Shown here: positions 57,603 to 64,000 of the stretch, in pieces
Layout: the number at the start of each line of letters is the position of its first letter
How positions within the stretch are numbered: the stretch's first letter is position 1
Assembly: GCF_025628965.1 (NCBI RefSeq)
Contig: NZ_JAOTEN010000001.1
Coordinates: 620,001-684,000, forward strand
From: Chryseobacterium gilvum
Lineage (GTDB): Bacteria; Bacteroidota; Bacteroidia; Flavobacteriales; Weeksellaceae
Direction: 5' to 3'
DNA: 64,000 nt
Made by a program: the position numbers and the translations under genes
The notes under the pieces: model-generated
Database searches by the model: none
What the model was told of the DNA's origin: nothing
What the model saw: only the letters and a program-made list of their open reading frames with translations

Positions 57603-60512
57603 ATGCAAGGAAAAGGACTTATTACAATTGTTGCTATTGTACTAGGGTTAATTTGCTTAAATGAGCTATTACCAACATGGTACGCCGGCAAAATTGAAAG
57701 GCAGGCAACTGCTATTGCAGGAGACAATCCGGAAAAGTATCAGAAAGAAATCGCAAGACTTTCTAAGGATACACTGAATCTAGGTTTTACAGAACTTTAT
57801 TACACCAAAGCAAAAGACAAGGAAATGAAACTTGGTCTTGACCTTAAAGGGGGAATCAATGTTCTTTTAGAGATCAATCAGAGAGATCTGGTGAATGATT
57901 TAACCAATTATTCTACCAATCCTATTTTGATTGAAGCTTTAAATAAGACTGATGAAGCACAGAAAAACTCTACCAGATCTTACATTGATAATTTCTTTGT
58001 ACAGTTTGATGCGGTAAACAAAGCAAGAGGTGCCAATCTTAAACTTGCAGATCCGGAAATTTTTGGAAATACCAATCTTTCTGAGATCAAATTCAATACA
58101 ACTGATGAGCAGGTTCAGAGCATTATCAAAAGAAGAATAGACGCTTCTGTAGGAACTGCTTTTGAGGTGATCAGAACGAGAATTGATAAAATGGGAGCAG
58201 TTCAGCCCAATGTTCAGAGAGTTCCGGGTACGGCAAGAATTTCTGTCGAAATGCCGGGAATGAAAGATATTGATAAGGTAAAGAAAATGCTTCAGACTTC
58301 AGCAAAACTTCAGTTTTGGGAAGTACAGCAAGTACCGGAAATGATTCCTTACTTTCAGACGTTAACTTCTACAATTGCTGTGAAAGGCGATTCCATGGGA
58401 GTGGCTAAGAATGTAAACTTTATGAATCTCCTGCAGCTTGATAAATTAAAAACAAACGGAGTAGCGAGCGTAAAATTATCTGATACGGCTGCTGTTAATA
58501 AGATATTAAACAGTAAAGTAGCCCAGTCATTGCGTCCTGCAAATATTAAATATACCCAGTTCATGTGGGGTTACAAGCCGGAATCTACCGATGATCAAAG
58601 CTTGGTGTTATATGCGATCAGAGGTTCTATCAATCAGAAAGCTCCGGTTGACGGTGCAGTAGAAAGTGCAAACATCAGCTATGATCAGATGAGCAGAGTG
58701 GTTGTAGATATGCAGATGGACTCTAAAGGAGCCAAAGACTGGAAAACATTAACAGAGAAAAATGTTGGGAAACCGGTTGCCGTAACTTTGGATAACAGAG
58801 TATATACAGCGCCTAATGTTGTCAATGCAATTCCAAACGGAAGAACGCAGATTTCAGGTAATTTTTCTCAGGAAGAGGCTAAAGAATTGGTAGATGTTTT
58901 AGGAGCAGGTAAATTACCTGCGGGTGCAAAAGTAGTACAGGCAACACAGGTAGGTCCTTCATTAGGACAGGAATCTATCGATGCGGGGATGGTTTCATTC
59001 GGGATCGCGTTCTTAATCATTATTGCATATATTATTTTCTATTATGGCGGTGCAGGTGTATTTGCCGTAATTGCAATGATTATCAACTTGTTCTACATTT
59101 TCGGAATTATGGATTCCGTAGATGCTACTTTAACCCTTCCAGGTATTGCAGGGATCGTGCTCACCATGGCGATGGCGGTAGATACCAATGTAATTATTTA
59201 CGAAAGGACAAAAGAAGAATTATTTGCAGGAAAAAGTATTATGGAAGCCTATAAAGATGGTTTCAAACATGCCTTGAGTGCCATTGTAGACGGTCACTTA
59301 ACAACCTTATTAACGGCAGGTGTACTTTTCCTTTTCGGAACGGGACCTATCAAAGGTTTTGCTTTAACGTTAGGAATCGGTATCTTGATGACCTTCTTTA
59401 CTTCTGTATTGATCTCAAGAGTAATGATCTTCTCAAGATTAGAAAAAGGAAAGCAGCTTTCTGTATGGACGGCTCCGACGAAAAATTTATTCAGAAATAC
59501 CTGGATCGATTTTATCGGGAAAAGAAAATATGCATATATCATTTCTGGAATTTTAACAATAGTTTGTATTGCCTCAATCGCCATTCACGGATTTAAATAC
59601 GGAATCGATTTTACAGGAGGTAGAAACTATGTAGTACGATTTGATAAAGATGTTAATGCTGAAGATATTGAAGCAAACTTGATCAAAGTATTTAAAACGG
59701 AAGACGGAAAAAATTCTTCTGTAGAAGCAAAAACTTTCGGAAATGCAAAACAGCTTAAAATTTCTACGGATTATCTGATTGAAGATGAATCTCTGAAAGC
59801 AGATCAGACTGTTGAGCAGAAATTATACACGGGTTTAAAATCAAGCTTACCGGCAACGCTTTCAATTAAAGATTTTAAAGCTGCTGATAAAGACCATGCA
59901 GGAATCATTTCTTCTGAAAAAGTAGGCCCTACTGTTGCAGATGATATTAAAACACATGGGATTCTGGCTGTTGCCGCCGCTTTGGCAGGTATTTTCATCT
60001 ATATCCTGGTACGATTTAGAAGATGGCAGTTTTCACTCGGTGCTGTTGCAGCATTGTTCCATGATGCGGTTATTATTTTGGGAGCCTATTCATTGCTTCA
60101 TAAATTTATGCCATTCAATATGGAGATCAATCAGGATTTCATTGCTGCGATTCTGACGGTATTGGGATATTCAATTAATGATACTGTAATTATCTTCGAC
60201 AGGATCAGAGAATATTTGAGAGAGAAAAAAGCTCTTACTTTGGCAGGATTGTTTGATGATTCTATTTCAAGTACATTGGGTAGAACTTTCAATACCTCTT
60301 TTACTACGATTCTGGTAATTCTTGCGATCTTTATCTTCGGAGGAGATAATTTGAGAGGATTTATGTTTGCCATGTTGATCGGTATTGCTTTCGGTACGTA
60401 TTCATCCATATTTATTGCTTCGGCAATTGCATATGACTTCCTGAAATCAGGGAAGGAAGATCACGTTCACGGTAAAACAACTTCCAATAAAGAAGTACTT
60501 GCTTCAAAGTAA
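57603..60512 (+). CDS. secDF: Fused protein translocase subunit SecDF
   Basis: This 969-aa inner-membrane protein uses the proton gradient to help SecYEG release exported proteins. It is the fused form with 12 helices. The SecD half has GLDLKGGINVLLEI near residue 80, the large periplasmic P1 domain (about 100-430, with VQRVPGTARISVEMPG), and TLPGIAGIVLTMAMAVDTNVIIYERTKEEL near residue 515. The SecF half begins about residue 620 with FIGKRKYAYIISG and has YGIDFTGGRNY, then ALFHDAVIILGAYSL and TVLGYSINDTVIIFDRIRE near residue 857. Fusion is the norm in Bacteroidota. It is monocistronic with a strong terminator. Confidence 0.97.
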   Translation: MQGKGLITIVAIVLGLICLNELLPTWYAGKIERQATAIAGDNPEKYQKEIARLSKDTLNLGFTELYYTKAKDKEMKLGLDLKGGINVLLEINQRDLVNDLTNYSTNPILIEALNKTDEAQKNSTRSYIDNFFVQFDAVNKARGANLKLADPEIFGNTNLSEIKFNTTDEQVQSIIKRRIDASVGTAFEVIRTRIDKMGAVQPNVQRVPGTARISVEMPGMKDIDKVKKMLQTSAKLQFWEVQQVPEMIPYFQTLTSTIAVKGDSMGVAKNVNFMNLLQLDKLKTNGVASVKLSDTAAVNKILNSKVAQSLRPANIKYTQFMWGYKPESTDDQSLVLYAIRGSINQKAPVDGAVESANISYDQMSRVVVDMQMDSKGAKDWKTLTEKNVGKPVAVTLDNRVYTAPNVVNAIPNGRTQISGNFSQEEAKELVDVLGAGKLPAGAKVVQATQVGPSLGQESIDAGMVSFGIAFLIIIAYIIFYYGGAGVFAVIAMIINLFYIFGIMDSVDATLTLPGIAGIVLTMAMAVDTNVIIYERTKEELFAGKSIMEAYKDGFKHALSAIVDGHLTTLLTAGVLFLFGTGPIKGFALTLGIGILMTFFTSVLISRVMIFSRLEKGKQLSVWTAPTKNLFRNTWIDFIGKRKYAYIISGILTIVCIASIAIHGFKYGIDFTGGRNYVVRFDKDVNAEDIEANLIKVFKTEDGKNSSVEAKTFGNAKQLKISTDYLIEDESLKADQTVEQKLYTGLKSSLPATLSIKDFKAADKDHAGIISSEKVGPTVADDIKTHGILAVAAALAGIFIYILVRFRRWQFSLGAVAALFHDAVIILGAYSLLHKFMPFNMEINQDFIAAILTVLGYSINDTVIIFDRIREYLREKKALTLAGLFDDSISSTLGRTFNTSFTTILVILAIFIFGGDNLRGFMFAMLIGIAFGTYSSIFIASAIAYDFLKSGKEDHVHGKTTSNKEVLASK

Positions 60513-60532
60513 TAATTACTTTAATAAATAAT

Positions 60533-60567
60533 AAAAAAGCCTTTCAAATTGAAAGGCTTTTTTTTAT
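60533..60567 (+). terminator. Terminator after secDF
   Basis: AAAAAAGCCTTTCAA / TTGAAAGGCTTTTTT, long near-perfect stem with a T tract. Confidence 0.85.
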
Positions 60568-60639
60568 TGATACCACCTTTTTAATTAAACCATTTTATAG
60601 GTATCTGTAATTTAGAATCATTTGTCTTTCAGATTTGAT

Positions 60640-60647
60640 TATTTTTG
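60640..60647 (+). promoter_or_regulatory. -7 element TATTTTTG, 7 nt before the MFS start
   Basis: Perfect TAnnTTTG with ATG at 60655. A TTTG at 60621 is 15 bp upstream, shorter than the usual spacing. Predicts a leaderless or very short leader. Confidence 0.5.
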
Positions 60648-60654
60648 CATCGTT

Positions 60655-61884
60655 ATGGAAAACTCAAAGAAGAAAGCAGCCATAGGCTTTATATTCATTA
60701 CGCTTTTAATCGACATTACGGGATGGGGAATTATTATTCCCGTAGTTCCGAAGTTGATTAAAGAACTCATTCATGCAGACATCAGTGAGGCGGCAAAATA
60801 TGGAGGATGGCTGGGTTTCGCCTATGCTTTTACCCAGTTTGTGTTTTCACCGATTATTGGAAATTTAAGTGATAAATTTGGAAGAAGGCCAATTATCCTA
60901 ATTTCACTTTTCGGTTTTGCCATTGATTATATTTTATTGGCACTTTCGCCCACCATTTTGTGGCTTTTTGCAGGAAGAATTATTGCAGGAGTTACCGGAG
61001 CAAGCGTTACGACCGCAAGCGCATATATTGCAGATATTTCTACGGATGAAGACCGTGCGAAGAATTTTGGTCTTATTGGTGCCGCATTCGGACTTGGTTT
61101 TATCATTGGGCCGGTTTTAGGAGGTATTTTAGGCCATTATGGTTCCAGGGTTCCTTTTTACGCGGCGGCAGGATTGTGTCTGCTCAACTTTCTTTACGGA
61201 TATTTTATTTTGCCTGAAAGTTTAGATAAGGATAAAAGAAGAGAGTTTGACTGGAAACGCGCAAATCCTGTAGGATCATTTAAATTCTTGGGAAAACATC
61301 CCGAAATTTCAGGGTTGATCGTCGCGTTGATCTTAATCTATGTTGCAGGTCATGCCGTACAAAGCAACTGGAGTTTTTTCACCATGTATAAATTCGACTG
61401 GACCGAGAGAATGGTCGGGATTTCTTTGGGAGTGGTAGGTTTATTGGTAGGTTTGGTACAGGGCGGTTTGATCCGTTGGACAACCCCGAAACTAGGCGAA
61501 GAGAAAAGTATTTACTATGGTTTGGCACTTTATGCTTTAGGAATGTTGTTATTTGCATTTGCCACAGAAGGTTGGATGATGTTTGTTTTCTTAATTCCAT
61601 ACTGTTTGGGAGGGATTTGTGGACCCGCATTGCAGTCGGTTATTACCAAAAGTGTCCCATCCAATGAGCAGGGAGAGCTTCAGGGAGCACTCACAAGTCT
61701 TATGAGTGCAACAGCAATTATAGGTCCTCCCATGATGACCAATCTGTTTTATTATTTTACCCATGAAAAAGCTCCTTTTAAATTTTCCGGAGCACCTTTC
61801 TTTCTGGCATTCATTTTAATGACAATAAGTGTCATCGTTACTTATTCTGCTTTTAATAAGCAAAATTCTCATAAAAAGGAGTAA
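60655..61884 (+). CDS. MFS drug-efflux transporter, TetA-like
   Basis: This 409-aa protein has 12 helices. ATG 60655 ([20 protein letters not shown]) is chosen over the TTG at 60622, which lies upstream of the promoter box. Motif A is [14 protein letters not shown] near residue 75, and motif C-like [16 protein letters not shown] near residue 145 marks the 12-helix antiporters. The start [18 protein letters not shown] matches the Tet(A)/TCR_Tet subfamily. It probably exports a drug or metabolite against protons. The substrate is not shown and there is no TetR-type gene next to it, so tetracycline resistance should not be assumed. Confidence 0.88.
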   Translation: MENSKKKAAIGFIFITLLIDITGWGIIIPVVPKLIKELIHADISEAAKYGGWLGFAYAFTQFVFSPIIGNLSDKFGRRPIILISLFGFAIDYILLALSPTILWLFAGRIIAGVTGASVTTASAYIADISTDEDRAKNFGLIGAAFGLGFIIGPVLGGILGHYGSRVPFYAAAGLCLLNFLYGYFILPESLDKDKRREFDWKRANPVGSFKFLGKHPEISGLIVALILIYVAGHAVQSNWSFFTMYKFDWTERMVGISLGVVGLLVGLVQGGLIRWTTPKLGEEKSIYYGLALYALGMLLFAFATEGWMMFVFLIPYCLGGICGPALQSVITKSVPSNEQGELQGALTSLMSATAIIGPPMMTNLFYYFTHEKAPFKFSGAPFFLAFILMTISVIVTYSAFNKQNSHKKE

Positions 61885-61932
61885 ATCTTTATTATATTAA
61901 AAAAGAATGTCACTTTGTATTGTGTTTTTTTA

Positions 61933-61940
61933 TATATTTG
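61933..61940 (+). promoter_or_regulatory. -7 element TATATTTG upstream of the YHYH gene
   Basis: Perfect TAnnTTTG 15 nt before ATG 61956. It would drive the three overlapping genes that follow. Confidence 0.55.
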
Positions 61941-61955
61941 GAAAAAAACATAAAT

Positions 61956-62717
61956 ATGAAATTTAATACAATACTGGTCAGCTTTCTGATTTCTTCCCTT
62001 TTTATAAGCTGCAGCAGTGATGAAACATCTACCCAAGATACAACCGGAACGAATTCTTCTACGGTCCCTGCTGTTTACAATAAAATATATGGCGCTTCGA
62101 GCATTACGTCAGATGGCACCTATGTATATATTAAAACCAGCGGTACACCCGATCATAAAAGTGTCTATTATCCTACCAGCAACAGTTTATATGAAAGTTT
62201 TTCGGGAACCACGTTCGGAGGATATATGTTTTCAAAAAACCCAAATTCAATATCAACTAAAAATTATACTTTTAAAATTCCTTTAAATCCTACCGTTGCT
62301 TCAACCCATTCTGCAACCCCTTTAGGCCCGATTGGCGTTTCACTGAACGGAGTTCCGTTTTTTAATCAGTATGCAGGTCCTAATCAGCCTTTATCGGGTG
62401 AGATTGTTTCTTTTGATCAGTGGTGGGGACATCCTGCACAAGGTGGTGATTATCATTATCATGTCGAACCAAAATATCTTACCACCGTAAAAACTTCAAA
62501 ATCAGCATTATTAGGTTTTTTATTGGACGGTTTTCCTGTCTATGGCCCTGATGAAAACGGATCCGCCGTTGCGAGTGCTTCGTTAGACGCGTATCACGGC
62601 CACACTTCGGCAACAGCTGATTATCCAAACGGAATCTATCATTATCACATCACAAGTACAGATCCTTACATTAATGGAAACGGGTTTTATGGCACTGCGG
62701 GTACGGTCAGCAATTAG
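61956..62717 (+). CDS. YHYH-domain lipoprotein
   Basis: This 253-aa lipoprotein has a type II signal (SFLISSLFISC, Cys near residue 19) and a Ser/Thr-rich linker. The YHYH domain carries its two name motifs, DYHYHVEPKYL near residue 168 and GIYHYHITSTDPYINGNGFYG near residue 228, plus GPIGVSLNGVPFFN and FLLDGFPVYGPDENGS. The clustered His (HYH twice, also AYHGHTS and WGHPAQGG) suggest metal binding, probably copper, which is inference. The gene overlaps the next by 29 nt and precedes a SCO1 gene. The ATG is chosen over an upstream TTG. Confidence 0.85.
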   Translation: MKFNTILVSFLISSLFISCSSDETSTQDTTGTNSSTVPAVYNKIYGASSITSDGTYVYIKTSGTPDHKSVYYPTSNSLYESFSGTTFGGYMFSKNPNSISTKNYTFKIPLNPTVASTHSATPLGPIGVSLNGVPFFNQYAGPNQPLSGEIVSFDQWWGHPAQGGDYHYHVEPKYLTTVKTSKSALLGFLLDGFPVYGPDENGSAVASASLDAYHGHTSATADYPNGIYHYHITSTDPYINGNGFYGTAGTVSN

Positions 62718-63264
62718 TTTTTTATTGTTCTTTTTTTTGGCTTGCCATCCTGAAGACCAGAAAAAATTAAAATATTATTATTTCAGCGATATCAATCTGG
62801 AAAATAATAACGGCTTGGTTACCCTTAATCATCAGCCTTTTACCGGTATGGTTTATTCATTATATCCGAATACGAAAGATACGGCAGAAGTAATGGGTTT
62901 TAAAAATGGAAGAGAACATGCGGAATGGAAACAGTTTTTCCCCAACGGAAGATTAAAACAACGCCGTTTTTTTGATAACGGGATTAAAATTAAATCTTTG
63001 AAAGAATGGTGGGATAACGGAAAACTGAAATTGTCGTGTTCTTTTCTAAAGGGTGAAAATCATGGAGGGTTTTCAGAATGGAACAGGGAAGGAAGACTCG
63101 TAAAGCAAATGCATTATAATATGGGTTATGAAGAAGGAAGCCAGAAACAGTTTTATGATAATGGGAAAATACGCTCAAATTATATCATGAAAAAAGGCAA
63201 ACGATACGGATTATTAGGAACTAAAAATTGTGTAAATGTCAAGGACAGTATTTTTAAAAAGTAG
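62689..63264 (+). CDS. MORN-like (YwqK-type) lipoprotein
   Basis: This 191-aa lipoprotein (ATG 62689; ATG 62674 adds five residues) has the signal MALRVRSAISFLLFFFLAC with the Cys near residue 19. The body holds repeats of the YwqK/MORN type: NGREHAEWKQFFPNGRLKQRRFF, WWDNGKLKLSCSFLKGENHGGFSEW, NREGRLVKQMHYNMGYEEG and QKQFYDNGKIRSNY. These are beta-hairpin units with the Y/W-x-x-x-G-x-L pattern. Such proteins are annotated as YwqK antitoxins, but a lipoprotein cannot be a cytoplasmic antitoxin. It overlaps the YHYH gene by 29 nt and the SCO1 gene by 29 nt, so the three are translated together. Confidence 0.8.
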   Translation: MALRVRSAISFLLFFFLACHPEDQKKLKYYYFSDINLENNNGLVTLNHQPFTGMVYSLYPNTKDTAEVMGFKNGREHAEWKQFFPNGRLKQRRFFDNGIKIKSLKEWWDNGKLKLSCSFLKGENHGGFSEWNREGRLVKQMHYNMGYEEGSQKQFYDNGKIRSNYIMKKGKRYGLLGTKNCVNVKDSIFKK

Positions 63265-63877
63265 TTTTGCAGTTTTTATATTGATGGTTTCCTGTCAAAA
63301 ACAGAACAGCACAATACCGTATTACAACACTCCTGAATTTACACCACATTTTCTTTCTAAAAAGCAGGCTGTAACTGAAATTTCACATACAATTGCCCCA
63401 TTTTCTTTCACAGATCAGGATCAGAAAATGATTACAGAAAAAACGGTAGATCACAAAATACATATCGCCAGTTTTATTTTTACGTCTTGCGGAAGTATTT
63501 GTCCTGTAATGATTAAAAATCTGGAAATTGTAAATAAAAAATACGGAAAAGATCCATACGTAATGCTGCTTTCTTATTCTGTTACCCCATGGATTGACAC
63601 CCCGCAAAAACTGAAAGATTTCAAAACAGCCAACAAGATCAAAAATCCCAACTGGCATTTTCTGACCGGGAAAAAAAGTGAAATCTATACCCTCGCAAGA
63701 AAGTCTTACTTTGCTGAAGAAGATTTAGGATTTACCAGTGACAGTACAAAATTTTTGCATACAGAACATATAATTTTAGCAGATCAGAATAAAAAAATAA
63801 GAGGAATCTACAACGGAACTTTGCAGACAGATATTGAGCAGCTTGTAGAAGATATTGCAGTCTTAAAGAAAGAATAA
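63236..63877 (+). CDS. SCO1/SenC-family copper protein
   Basis: This 213-aa protein has a thioredoxin-like fold. The N-terminus is a lipoprotein signal (FAVFILMVSC near residue 20). The copper ligands of SCO proteins are present: C-x3-C in FTSCGSICPVM near residue 84 and the distant His in FLHTEHIILAD near residue 179. SCO proteins deliver copper to the CuA site of cytochrome oxidase or act in copper-dependent redox. Overlap with the MORN lipoprotein gene (29 nt) and linkage to a His-rich YHYH protein suggest one envelope copper-handling unit. No oxidase gene is near. Confidence 0.9.
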   Translation: MSRTVFLKSSFAVFILMVSCQKQNSTIPYYNTPEFTPHFLSKKQAVTEISHTIAPFSFTDQDQKMITEKTVDHKIHIASFIFTSCGSICPVMIKNLEIVNKKYGKDPYVMLLSYSVTPWIDTPQKLKDFKTANKIKNPNWHFLTGKKSEIYTLARKSYFAEEDLGFTSDSTKFLHTEHIILADQNKKIRGIYNGTLQTDIEQLVEDIAVLKKE

Positions 63878-63945
63878 AGCTTAATATTTTATTAAATCTT
63901 ACATATTTGATATTGGGATTCATATATCTTTTGTAATTTAGCATC

Positions 63946-64000
63946 ATGGAATTAAGCATTGGAGAAATGGCACTCATTGCCATTGCAATTGTAGTTTTAT
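63946..64000 (+). CDS. tatA: Sec-independent translocase TatA (N-terminus only)
   Basis: Eighteen codons are visible before the window ends: MELSIGEMALIAIAIVVL. The short polar start with a Glu and then the single membrane helix is the normal TatA/E N-terminus; FGP and an amphipathic helix would be expected next. TatA forms the pore of the twin-arginine export system. TatA versus TatB cannot be told from this piece. Confidence 0.7.
   Translation, partial: MELSIGEMALIAIAIVVL

Noticed and set aside
60655..61884. Tetracycline-resistance gene
   Set aside because: Only subfamily resemblance to TetA; no regulator or mobile element next to it, so a resistance claim is not supported.

Overview
The window looks like a chromosomal segment of a Bacteroidota bacterium of class Flavobacteriia, most like Chryseobacterium and its relatives. 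The evidence is the low GC content, the Bacteroidota promoter element TAnnTTTG ahead of many genes, a SusC/SusD/SusE starch system, type A C-terminal sorting domains of the type IX secretion system (T9SS) on two secreted enzymes, a fused SecDF, and MetG with a C-terminal tRNA-binding domain. No rRNA, tRNA, CRISPR array, transposase or prophage gene was seen. It reads as core chromosome with a few repeats and two broken genes.

Layout. 1-3.0 kb: a MoxR-like AAA+ ATPase (cut by the window edge) and its VWA partner, separated by a 107-bp tandem repeat, then a frameshifted DUF6438-like lipoprotein. 3.1-6.1 kb: a methyltransferase and metG. 6.4-18.1 kb: a starch/maltodextrin utilisation locus (susC, susD, susE-like, GH97 alpha-glucosidase, GH13 amylase, a secreted NTF2-like protein, an MFS sugar transporter), with intrinsic terminators between several genes and a palindromic candidate operator upstream. 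18.2-20.7 kb: a quinone/electrophile-stress group (azoR, a YodB-like HxlR regulator with its operator, pirin, FMN reductase). 20.7-27.3 kb: purine genes purM, purN, purH, purD and guaA, preceded by a structured leader that ends in a strong intrinsic terminator. 27.6-36.0 kb: a UbiB-like kinase, a second HxlR regulator divergent from a frameshifted DJ-1/Hsp31-type gene, an F420-type NADP oxidoreductase, a DEAD-box helicase and small envelope proteins. 36.2-43.7 kb: PEP carboxylase, a T9SS subtilase, and a sugar-nucleotide group (DegT aminotransferase, galE, TagD-like cytidylyltransferase). 43.7-49.6 kb, minus strand: TonB-dependent receptor, mltG, dapF, a GFR-repeat lipoprotein, pnuC. 49.8-64.0 kb: amino acid permease, BNR protein, SASA esterase, hemN with a coupled membrane protein, a T9SS PQQ-type sugar dehydrogenase, secDF, an MFS drug transporter, an overlapping YHYH / MORN lipoprotein / SCO1 trio, and the start of tatA.

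How the genes work together. The starch locus covers glycan binding and import (SusCDE), periplasmic or surface hydrolysis (GH13, GH97) and inner-membrane sugar uptake (MFS). The purine block covers AIR synthesis, GAR formylation, the last two IMP steps and GMP synthesis. The most promising undescribed element is the purM leader (20699-20821). Next are a set of genes whose -7 box lies only 3-7 nt before the start codon (probable leaderless mRNAs), the azoR/HxlR switch and the YHYH-SCO1 trio. Two one-base frameshifts in homopolymers (about 2957 and 30328-30333) should be checked against reads before being called pseudogenes.
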